This document shows, piece after piece, positions 1-5,853 of a stretch of DNA of 13,903 nt (position 1 is its first letter; each line of letters begins with the position of its first letter). Below the pieces are notes generated by a model. That model saw only the letters and a list, made by a program, of their open reading frames with translations, made no database searches and had not been told where the DNA came from. The translations under genes were made by a program, and so were the position numbers. The stretch spans positions 1-13,903 of the forward strand of contig CAMPGR010000103.1 in assembly GCA_946885605.1 (NCBI GenBank), written 5' to 3'. Source of the DNA: an uncultured Pseudomonadota bacterium. Its GTDB lineage: Bacteria; Pseudomonadota; Gammaproteobacteria; Burkholderiales; SG8-41.

Positions 1-41
1 CCCCCAGGATCGCAACAACCACGCTTATACCCCCCCCCGGT

Positions 42-56
42 CCCGCCCTCGGCGGG
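42..56. repeat. Perfect 6-bp hairpin CCCGCC-CTC-GGCGGG
   Basis: CCCGCC (42-47) and GGCGGG (51-56) are perfect reverse complements around a three-base loop, 90 or so bases downstream of the Mrp operon. No U-tract follows on either strand. It overlaps a run of G-rich blocks on the minus strand that could form a quadruplex instead. Confidence 0.4.
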
Positions 57-111
57 GGAGCGATACTAGTGGCTGGGCTGGGCGCCCGGCCGCGCAGCAC
101 TGCAAGAAGTA

Positions 112-130
112 GCGCTCCCGCGAAGAGCGC
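112..130 (-). terminator. GC-rich hairpin just after the Mrp operon
   Basis: GCGCTC (112-117) and GAGCGC (125-130) form a 6-bp stem with a seven-base loop, starting 13 bases past the last stop codon of the operon. On the minus strand it is followed by TACTTCTTGC, which is only moderately U-rich, so this is a weak intrinsic terminator candidate. Confidence 0.35.
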
Positions 131-143
131 GAGACCGGGATGG

Positions 144-347
144 CTAATCATCGTCGTAGTAGCGATCGTCGCGCTTGATGAGGAGCCCGAGCGCCTTGGC
201 GATGACGATGAGCGCCGCGCACGCAAGAAAGCCGTAAAGCGCATTCCACGCGAAGAGGCGCTCCGGTGCGAAATGCGGGTGACCTTCGACGAAGAACTGC
301 GCCACGACGCTCAGCGCGAGAACGGCGATGAAGATTCTCCAGAGCAT
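144..347 (-). CDS. Small two-span membrane protein, last gene of the Mrp operon
   Basis: This 67-aa protein has no family that I recognise. Two hydrophobic stretches are visible, roughly residues 3-20 and 34-55, separated by a short polar loop with two His and a Pro (EGHPHFAPER). The C-terminus is strongly charged and ends in a run of acids (KRDDRYYDDD). The start is fixed by a TGATG join: the ATG at 347-345 shares one base with the stop of the upstream antiporter subunit, so translation is probably coupled. Being the terminal member of a tightly packed antiporter operon suggests an accessory subunit or assembly factor of the complex in the inner membrane. That is inference from position only. 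It is too small to be a known Mrp subunit: MrpC, F and G are already present elsewhere in the operon. Confidence 0.75.
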   Translation of the reverse strand: MLWRIFIAVLALSVVAQFFVEGHPHFAPERLFAWNALYGFLACAALIVIAKALGLLIKRDDRYYDDD

Positions 348-1780
348 CAGTGGACCCTTTCGGCGAGCGCGAGCGGCAGGTCGGCGTAAAAGAACATGAG
401 CACCGTGAGCGACGCGGTGACGACCATCGCCGCGACCATGGTCCACGGCGCTTCGCCGTGCGGCGAATCTGAAGCGGCGGGCGAAACGAAGAACGCACGA
501 TAAACAATAGGGAGAAAATATCCGGCGTTGAGCAGCGTGCTCGCCGCGATGACGCCGAGCGCGACCCAGTGCTCGGCCTCGACCGCTCCGGCCACCATGA
601 ACCATTTGCTGACAAACCCGGCCGCGGGCGGCAATCCGATCATGGAGAGCGCGCCGATGCCGAAAGCCGCGAACGTCCACGGCATGCGCCGGCCGATGCC
701 GTCGAGCTGGCTCACCTCGGTTTTGTGCGCGGCGGTGTATATGGCGCCCGCCGCAAAGAAGAGCGTGATCTTGCCGAACGCGTGCGCCGCGATATGCATG
801 ATCGCGCCCGCGAGCGACAGCGGAGCGAGGATCGCCGCGGCGAGCACGACGTACGAAAGCTGGCTCACCGTCGAGTAGGCGAGCCGCCGTTTCAGGTTGT
901 CGGCGCGCAATGCGACGACCGACGCGGCCAGGATGGTGAAGCCGGCGATCCACGGCAGCCACGCGAAGGCGTCGGCACTGAAGCTCACGCCGAAGGTGTA
1001 CACCACGACCTTGACGATGGAGAACACGCCCGCTTTCACCACGGCCACCGCGTGCAGCAGCGCGGATACCGGAGCGGGCGCAACCATCGCGGCCGGCAGC
1101 CAGCGGTGGATAGGCATGAGCGCCGCCTTGCCGATGCCGAAGACGTAGAGTGCAAGGAGCCCGGCCGCTGCAGTGCCCGATACCGTACCGGCAAGAATGC
1201 CCCCCGGCGTGAAGTCGAGCGTCCCGGCGATCAGCCACGTCGCCACCATCGCCGGAAGCAGGAACAGCATCGAAGAGAGCAGGAGCAGCGCGAGGTACGT
1301 GCGAGCGCCCCGGCGCGCCTCCTCGTCGCCGTGGTGCGCGACGAGCGGATACGTCACGAGCGTCAGCGCTTCGTAGAAGAGATAGAGCGTGAGCAGGTTG
1401 CCTGCAAGCGCGACCCCGAGGGCGGCGCATATCGCTAGCGCGAAGCAGGCGAAAAAGCGCGTCTGGTGCGCTTCTTCGTTGCCGCGCATGTAGCCGATCG
1501 AATAGACCCCGCTCACGAACCAGAGCCCCGAGGCGATCAGCGCAAACAGCAACCCGAGCGGCTCGAGCTCGAGCTTGATCTCGAGGCCCGGCATGATTTC
1601 GCCCAGGACCAGAGACGGCCGCGAGCCCGCCAGCACTTCTGGCCAGAGCGATGCGATCAGAAGAACAAGAGATGCGCTCGCGACGAGCGTCACCGCTTCG
1701 CGCAGGTTCGGATGGCGGCGGCACGCAGCGACGAGTAGCCCGGCCGCGGCCGGCACGAGAAGGCAGACGAGGAGCGTCAT
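347..1780 (-). CDS. Second large antiporter subunit (MrpD/MrpA-N/NuoL-like)
   Basis: This is a 477-aa polytopic inner-membrane protein of the proton-conducting antiporter family (Proton_antipo_M), which includes MrpA N-terminus, MrpD and NuoL/M/N. The hallmark charged residues are all present: Glu137 in the FYEALT helix, Lys218 in GIGKAALMPIHRWLP, Lys249 in the SALLHAVAVVKAG helix, His333 and Lys337 in AHAFGKITLF, and Lys392 in GFVSKWF. The APAPVSALLHA segment looks more like NuoL/MrpA-N than typical MrpD, so it may replace the missing N-terminal half of MrpA. The chosen ATG makes an ATGA overlap with the preceding mrpD; a longer reading frame exists upstream, but its extra 93 residues are Arg-rich shadow sequence. 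Length is normal for a single antiporter module and too short for full MrpA (about 750-800 aa). Calling it mrpD2 or mrpA-N is a matter of convention that a tree would settle. Confidence 0.9.
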   Translation of the reverse strand: MTLLVCLLVPAAAGLLVAACRRHPNLREAVTLVASASLVLLIASLWPEVLAGSRPSLVLGEIMPGLEIKLELEPLGLLFALIASGLWFVSGVYSIGYMRGNEEAHQTRFFACFALAICAALGVALAGNLLTLYLFYEALTLVTYPLVAHHGDEEARRGARTYLALLLLSSMLFLLPAMVATWLIAGTLDFTPGGILAGTVSGTAAAGLLALYVFGIGKAALMPIHRWLPAAMVAPAPVSALLHAVAVVKAGVFSIVKVVVYTFGVSFSADAFAWLPWIAGFTILAASVVALRADNLKRRLAYSTVSQLSYVVLAAAILAPLSLAGAIMHIAAHAFGKITLFFAAGAIYTAAHKTEVSQLDGIGRRMPWTFAAFGIGALSMIGLPPAAGFVSKWFMVAGAVEAEHWVALGVIAASTLLNAGYFLPIVYRAFFVSPAASDSPHGEAPWTMVAAMVVTASLTVLMFFYADLPLALAERVH

Positions 1781-3261
1781 CGCGCCCCCCCGAGCAGCAG
1801 TCGGGCGGCGTCCTGCGCCCCGCCGACGCTGAAGGTCGTGTCGAAGCCGAAATACACGCAGAGGATCACCATTGCTAGCGCTGCGGCGAGCATCCCCGGA
1901 GGCGCTTCGCCCTCGCGCCAGGCGCCCGCGCTCACGGGGCGCAAGTAAGCGACCTCCACCACGCGCCATACGTACGCAGCGGCTATGAGCGATGCCGCGA
2001 GGATCACCGCCACCACCCACCAGTGGCCTTGCTCGAGCGCGCCCACGATGAGGTACCACTTGCTGACGAAGCCCGCCGTGCCCGGTATGCCGATGAGGCT
2101 CAAGCCCGCGATCACCAGGCCGAATGCGGTGAGCGGCATGCGCCGCCCCAGCCCCGAGAGGCTCTCGACGCTCATCGACATCGTCCCGCAGCGCAGGGCG
2201 ACTCCGCCCAGCAGCACAAAGATCGCTCCCTTGGTGACGCCGTGGTTGAGCAGATGCGTGATCGACCCGGTCAAGCTCGACTGATTGTCGAGCCCGATGC
2301 CGAGCGTGATGTAACCGATCTGTGCGACGCTCGAGTAAGCGAAGAGACGCTTCACGTCGGATTCGAAGAGCGCCACCAGCGAACCCAACAGCATCCCGGC
2401 GACCGAGAGAGCGATGAATGCTTCGCGAGTGGGAAGCTCGGCAAAGATCACGGCGGGATCGAACACGGTGAAGTAAAAGCGCAGCAGAACGTACACCGAA
2501 ACCTTAGTCGCGGTCGCAGCGATGAATGCGGTCGCCATCGACGGCGCGTAGGCGTAGGCGTTCGGAAGCCACTGGTGCAGGGGAAACAGCGCGAGCTTGA
2601 GCCCGATGCCGACGGTGATGAACGCGAGCGCGGCGAGCACGGGGCGGACCTCCTCCACTTCCCGCAGCCGCGCCGCCATGTCGGCAAGGTTGAGCGTTCC
2701 GGTCATGAGGTAGAGCAGACCCACCCCGATGACATAGAACGTGGCGCCTACCGTGCCCATTAGCATGTACTGGTAGGCCGCCACGAGCGCCTTGCGGTTT
2801 CGGCCCAGCGCAATCAGGACGTACATCGCGAGCGATGAGATCTCGAGGAAGACGAACAGATTGAATGCGTCGCCTGTCACCGTGATGCCCAGCAACCCGG
2901 CGAGACACAGGCAAAACATCGCGTACATCAGGTAGGCGCGGTCGGGTGCCACCTCCGCCGCGATGCTGCGCTGCGCATAGGGCGCGACGAGCGAAGCCGT
3001 GAGCGAGACCAGAACGAGCACGAAGGCGCTCAGCGCATCGATGCGATACTCGATGCCCCAGGGGGCGGGCCAGCTCCCGATCGCGTACGAGATCGGCCCG
3101 GCGGTGATGACCTGCACGGCGAGCGCAATGGCGATTGCGAGGCAGGCGTAGCTGACCACGGTGGTCGCCACCCAGGCGAAGCCGCGGCTGCGCACGAGGA
3201 CAATGAGCGGCGCGGTGAAAAGCGGCAGCACGACCTCAAGGACCGCAAGGTGCTCACCCAT
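1777..3261 (-). CDS. mrpD: Na+(cation)/H+ antiporter subunit MrpD
   Basis: This 494-aa polytopic membrane protein is a core proton-translocating subunit of the Mrp complex. Conserved ionisable residues can be read in order: Glu140 in LFVFLEISSL, Lys222 in GLKLALFPLHQWLP, Lys253 in AATATKVSVY, His340 and Lys344 in LLNHGVTKG, and Lys401 in GFVSKWYL. The NAYAYAPSMATAF segment after the HQWLP motif is typical of MrpD rather than NuoL. About 14 hydrophobic segments are expected and the length suits the family. The ATG at 3261 overlaps the end of mrpC by eight bases, and the stop overlaps the next antiporter gene as ATGA, so expression should be coupled on both sides. No defect is visible. Family knowledge predicts cation efflux driven by proton uptake, though which cation (Na+, K+, Li+) cannot be told from sequence. 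Confidence 0.95.
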   Translation of the reverse strand: MGEHLAVLEVVLPLFTAPLIVLVRSRGFAWVATTVVSYACLAIAIALAVQVITAGPISYAIGSWPAPWGIEYRIDALSAFVLVLVSLTASLVAPYAQRSIAAEVAPDRAYLMYAMFCLCLAGLLGITVTGDAFNLFVFLEISSLAMYVLIALGRNRKALVAAYQYMLMGTVGATFYVIGVGLLYLMTGTLNLADMAARLREVEEVRPVLAALAFITVGIGLKLALFPLHQWLPNAYAYAPSMATAFIAATATKVSVYVLLRFYFTVFDPAVIFAELPTREAFIALSVAGMLLGSLVALFESDVKRLFAYSSVAQIGYITLGIGLDNQSSLTGSITHLLNHGVTKGAIFVLLGGVALRCGTMSMSVESLSGLGRRMPLTAFGLVIAGLSLIGIPGTAGFVSKWYLIVGALEQGHWWVVAVILAASLIAAAYVWRVVEVAYLRPVSAGAWREGEAPPGMLAAALAMVILCVYFGFDTTFSVGGAQDAARLLLGGAR

Positions 3262-3616
3262 CCTCTGCGATGTCCCGGGCGAGAATTTCGTCCTCCTCGA
3301 TGCTGCCGTAGGCCTCGCGTATGCGCACTACGAGCGCAAGGCCCAGCGCGAGCGTCGCCACACCGACGACGATCGCGGTGAGGATGAGGACGTGCGGCAG
3401 AGGATTGGAGTAGGTCTCGAATCCGTCCGCGATAATGGGTGCGGTGCCGCCGATGAGCTTACCGGGCGCGATGTACAGGAGATAGACCGACGTCTGCAGG
3501 ATGGCGAGCCCGATCAGCTTTTTGAGCAGATTGGTGCTCGCAATGAGGATGTACAGACCCGTGACGATCAGCAGCACGGTAATCCAGTAGCTGTAGTGTC
3601 CCGCAATCGCGCTCAT
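3254..3616 (-). CDS. mrpC: Na+(cation)/H+ antiporter subunit MrpC (NuoK-like)
   Basis: This 120-aa protein with three hydrophobic segments (about residues 9-27, 32-50 and 74-98) belongs to the MrpC/NuoK family. The signature is NPLPHVLILTAIVVG at residues 71-85, preceded by the NLLKKLIGLAILQTSVYL helix. A charged tail (GSIEEDEILARDIAEDG) follows the last span. The start is the ATG of an ATGA overlap with mrpB; a longer frame upstream codes for non-conserved Arg-rich sequence that lies over mrpB. In the Mrp complex this subunit sits between the B and D subunits in the membrane. The reading frame is intact and the length is usual. Confidence 0.95.
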   Translation of the reverse strand: MSAIAGHYSYWITVLLIVTGLYILIASTNLLKKLIGLAILQTSVYLLYIAPGKLIGGTAPIIADGFETYSNPLPHVLILTAIVVGVATLALGLALVVRIREAYGSIEEDEILARDIAEDG

Positions 3617-4044
3617 GCGTCCTCCGGGTCGCGGCTTCGGCCGGCGAACATGTAGAAGAGCTTGAGCATGGCGCCCGCCACCGTGAGCGCGACACCGACT
3701 TCCACCCAGAAGATGCCGCGGTGCTGACCGTTCACGGGATCGAGGTCGAGGACGAAGTAGTCCAGGTAATTGCCGCCAAGGACTATGCCGGCGAGCCCCG
3801 TGCCAGCGTAGAGCAGCACGCCGGCAGCCAGCATCTTCTCCACTCCCCAATCGGGCGCGAGCGGCCGCCCGGCGGCCAGACCGAAGACGATCGAATAGAA
3901 AACGATGGCGCCGGCCGCGATCACCCCGGCCTGAAAGCCGCCTCCGGGACCGAAGTCGCCGTGGAATTGCACGTAGAGGGCGAAGATCAGCATGAACGGC
4001 ATCAGCAGCTTCGCGATGACGCGCAGGATGATGTCACTCTTCAT
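3613..4044 (-). CDS. mrpB: Na+(cation)/H+ antiporter subunit MrpB (MnhB domain)
   Basis: This 143-aa, four-span membrane protein has the MnhB domain. The diagnostic motif is HGDFGPGGGFQAGVIAAGA at residues 28-46, which matches the family's H-x-x-PGGGFQGG core, after an amphipathic start (MKSDIILRVIAKLLMPF). A second conserved stretch, GVEKMLAAGVLLYAGTGLAG, lies near residues 67-86. It is a structural subunit of the Mrp antiporter at the interface with MrpC and the MrpA C-terminal region. The ATG overlaps the stop of the DUF4040 gene (ATGA) and the stop overlaps mrpC (ATGA), so both joins look translationally coupled. No irregularity is seen. Confidence 0.95.
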   Translation of the reverse strand: MKSDIILRVIAKLLMPFMLIFALYVQFHGDFGPGGGFQAGVIAAGAIVFYSIVFGLAAGRPLAPDWGVEKMLAAGVLLYAGTGLAGIVLGGNYLDYFVLDLDPVNGQHRGIFWVEVGVALTVAGAMLKLFYMFAGRSRDPEDA

Positions 4045-4553
4045 TTACTCCCTTTTTTGCGTCGGCGCAGCAGGGCGATCACGCCTGCCCCCGCGGTGAA
4101 GACAACGATCGTCTCTCCCAGCGTGTCGTAACCTCGGTAGCTCGCGAGCACCGCGGTCACCACATTGGGGACGCCCGTCTCCTCGAGGCTTTGCTCGAGA
4201 TAGCGCGGCGCGACATGCGTGTGGATCGGCGCCTGCTCATCCGAAAACGCCGGCAGCCCCGCCATGCCGTATGCGAGCACTGCCCCGACGGCGATCGCGA
4301 GCGCGAGCGGAAGAATCGGCCGGTAGAGGGAGTTCGCCTCGGAGCCGCCCGTGAGGTAGAGCGCGCCGAGGAGCAGCACCGTCGACACGCCCGCGCCCAC
4401 CGCCGCTTCGGTCATCGCGACATCGACCGCGTCGAGTGCGACCAGGACCGTCGCCATGAAGAAGCTGTAGATGCCGAACAACACCACGATGCCGAAAAGA
4501 TTGCGCTGCAATGCCATAGCGATCACCGTCACTCCCATGGCGGTGAGCAGCAC
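4041..4553 (-). CDS. Free-standing MrpA C-terminal module (DUF4040/MbhD + MbhE-like)
   Basis: This protein of about 170 aa corresponds to the C-terminal part of MrpA, or to archaeal MbhD and MbhE joined. The first half carries the DUF4040 signature (LFGIYSFF, then DAVDVAMTEAAVGAGVSTV). The second half has a hydrophobic span and the ASYRGYDTLGE motif, which matches the RGFDTLGE segment near the end of MrpA, then a basic tail. In structures of Mrp and MBH complexes this module is placed on the ion-translocation path next to MrpF, G and B. The start is uncertain. The GTG at 4553 is the only common start codon near the conserved N-terminus and lies eight bases after mrpG. Homologous-looking sequence continues upstream, so a CTG at 4565 (forming a CTGA overlap) or an ATC at 4574/4577 behind a GAGGAGG site is also possible. 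The stop overlaps mrpB as ATGA. Confidence 0.88.
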   Translation of the reverse strand: MLLTAMGVTVIAMALQRNLFGIVVLFGIYSFFMATVLVALDAVDVAMTEAAVGAGVSTVLLLGALYLTGGSEANSLYRPILPLALAIAVGAVLAYGMAGLPAFSDEQAPIHTHVAPRYLEQSLEETGVPNVVTAVLASYRGYDTLGETIVVFTAGAGVIALLRRRKKGSK

Positions 4554-4561
4554 GTTGATGA

Positions 4562-4888
4562 TCAGCGTTTCGATGATGCTGCCTCCTCGCCGAGCAGCGG
4601 CTTGAGCCCCCGGCCAAGCGCCGCTTTCGCAAGCGCGTGCGTCGCGGCGGGGCTTGTGAAAAAAACGAGCAGACCGACGATGACAAGCTTCGCCGCGACG
4701 AGCGTCCACCCCGCTTGCAGGATCAGTCCGAGCAGAATGAGGCCAGCGCCCAGCGTGTCGGTAACGCTTGCCGCATGCACCCTCGTGTAGAAATCCGGCA
4801 TGCGCAGGAGGCCGATGGCTCCGACGATGCAGAAGAAACCGCCCGCCACGAGCAGGACGCAGCTTGCAATGTCGATCGTGGCGCTCAT
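4562..4888 (-). CDS. mrpG: Na+(cation)/H+ antiporter subunit MrpG (PhaG/MnhG)
   Basis: This 108-aa, three-span membrane protein belongs to the MnhG/PhaG family. The typical core GAIGLLRMPDFYTRVHAASV lies at residues 23-42, followed by TDTLGAGLILLGLIL and a third hydrophobic segment ending in the conserved FFTSPAATHALAKAA at about residues 76-90. The ATG overlaps the mrpF stop as ATGA, and a GGGAG-like ribosome binding site lies about ten bases upstream inside mrpF. Its own last codons contain the purine-rich GAGGAGG that may serve the next gene. It is a small structural subunit of the antiporter complex. Length and motifs are normal. Confidence 0.95.
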   Translation of the reverse strand: MSATIDIASCVLLVAGGFFCIVGAIGLLRMPDFYTRVHAASVTDTLGAGLILLGLILQAGWTLVAAKLVIVGLLVFFTSPAATHALAKAALGRGLKPLLGEEAASSKR

Positions 4889-5142
4889 TCGCCCAGGCTC
4901 CCGTAGCGGAAGAACTTGAGCACCGCGATGGTGCCGATCACGTTGAGCAGCGCGTACACGATTGCGAGATCGAGAAAATCAGGCCGGCCGTTGAGGAATC
5001 CGATGGTGGAGAGCAGCAGCACCGCCACCGTGCCGGCCGTGTTCGTCGCGAGCAGCCGGTCGAACACGGTCGGGCCGCGGATCGCGCGCATGAGCGCGAG
5101 CGCGACCGTGACGAGCAGGGCGAGAACCGCGGCGGAGAACAC
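4885..5142 (-). CDS. mrpF: Na+(cation)/H+ antiporter subunit MrpF
   Basis: This 85-aa, three-span membrane protein belongs to the MrpF/PhaF family. The motif RGPTVFDRLLATNTAGT (residues 22-38) is diagnostic, followed by a middle span and FLDLAIVYALLNVIGTIAVLKF. The start is a GTG at 5142-5140 that shares its first base with the TAG stop of mrpE (TAGTG). A strong purine-rich ribosome binding site (GGAGGGGAGAGG) sits just upstream, inside the end of mrpE. A longer open frame upstream gives only low-complexity shadow sequence. The subunit packs with MrpE and MrpG in the membrane. No defect was noted. Confidence 0.94.
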   Translation of the reverse strand: MFSAAVLALLVTVALALMRAIRGPTVFDRLLATNTAGTVAVLLLSTIGFLNGRPDFLDLAIVYALLNVIGTIAVLKFFRYGSLGE

Positions 5143-5615
5143 TAGCCTCTCCCCTCCATGCGGCTCACGCGCCGATCCATCTCGCTCCCGGCGAGACCAG
5201 CCGCGCCCTCGCGAGTCAGGGCGTGCACGAGGAAGCTTTCGTGGTCGGCCTCGATCGTAATCGTGCCCGGCGTCAGCGTGATCGAGTTCGCATGCGTGAC
5301 GAGCCCTACCGTGCTCTTCTGCGAAGGCGCAAACCGCACGAGCGCCGGGCTGACCGGAAGACGCGGGTGGAGGACAATGCGCGCCACCTGCCAGCCCGCC
5401 TTGGCGATCTCCTTGATGAGCCACGGCCAGTACATGATCGCACCGAGCGTCGCGTGTATCGGGTGACCTTCCGGATCGGCAGCACCCATGTGCCAGGCGA
5501 GCAGCGCGACCGCGATCGCTGCACCGAGCCCCGAGAGCACGAGGAACGGCGTGTAGATGCCGGAGAGCAGCATCCAGAACGCAAACAATGTGACGACCAG
5601 CGTCGCAATGCGCAT
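5142..5615 (-). CDS. mrpE: Na+(cation)/H+ antiporter subunit MrpE
   Basis: This 157-aa protein has an N-terminal membrane region (two spans, about residues 4-42), an amphipathic stretch YWPWLIKEIAKAGWQVAR, and a cytoplasmic C-terminal domain. The family motif HANSITLTPGTITIEADHE lies at about residues 105-123. It is the membrane-anchoring or assembly subunit of Mrp antiporters and matches MbhA of archaeal hydrogenase complexes. The start is the ATG in a TGATG join with the upstream 47-aa gene. The longer frame upstream encodes out-of-family sequence that covers that gene. The stop shares one base with the GTG of mrpF. Length is usual for the family. Confidence 0.95.
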   Translation of the reverse strand: MRIATLVVTLFAFWMLLSGIYTPFLVLSGLGAAIAVALLAWHMGAADPEGHPIHATLGAIMYWPWLIKEIAKAGWQVARIVLHPRLPVSPALVRFAPSQKSTVGLVTHANSITLTPGTITIEADHESFLVHALTREGAAGLAGSEMDRRVSRMEGRG

Positions 5616-5758
5616 CAGAGATCCTGGTCCCTGTCCCGGTAGGCCGCCCACAATCCGACGATCGCAACGACGAAAGGCAGCAGCAGGAGGAAGATGAAGG
5701 TGCGGTCCAGCTGCGCGAACCACTGCAACCACAGTTCGATATCGAAGAACTCGGCCAT
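5615..5758 (-). CDS. 47-aa single-span membrane protein, first gene of the Mrp operon
   Basis: I do not recognise this family. It is a 47-residue protein with an aromatic, acidic N-terminal segment (MAEFFDIELWLQWFAQLDRT), one hydrophobic span at about residues 21-40 (IFLLLLPFVVAIVGLWAAY) and a charged tail (RDRDQDL). It is supported as a gene by the one-base TGATG coupling to mrpE, the same kind of join seen elsewhere in the operon, and by the clean hydrophobic span in this frame. The Shine-Dalgarno match before its ATG at 5758 is poor, and the frame stays open upstream to 5845, so a longer product starting at another codon cannot be excluded. It may be an extra subunit or a leader whose translation drives mrpE; both ideas are inference. 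Confidence 0.65.
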   Translation of the reverse strand: MAEFFDIELWLQWFAQLDRTFIFLLLLPFVVAIVGLWAAYRDRDQDL

Positions 5759-5853
5759 GCGGCTGATGACGTGACGTGATGGATGATGTTCGTGCACAAT
5801 ATCGGCGCCGCACGTCCGCAAACAGACCGGATATTGCGTACGCACTTTTACTT
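5759..5853. promoter_or_regulatory. Divergent control region between the Mrp operon and the sensor kinase gene
   Basis: About 95 bases separate the Mrp operon start from the preferred kinase start at 5854. The region holds a 7-bp inverted repeat (CAATATC at 5797-5803, GATATTG at 5830-5836), a perfect 10-bp palindrome TGCGTACGCA at 5835-5844, and a near palindrome ACGTGACGT around 5770-5778. No convincing -35/-10 pair was found for either direction. Calling it regulatory rests on the divergent layout and the dyads. If the kinase begins at the upstream GTG/ATG (5776/5779) instead, most of this region would be coding. Confidence 0.45.

Noticed and set aside
569..1438. Long plus-strand open frame opposite the second large antiporter subunit
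   Set aside because: The translation is rich in Arg, His, Glu and Gln without motif or hydrophobic pattern. It is the antisense shadow of a well-supported membrane protein in GC-rich DNA.
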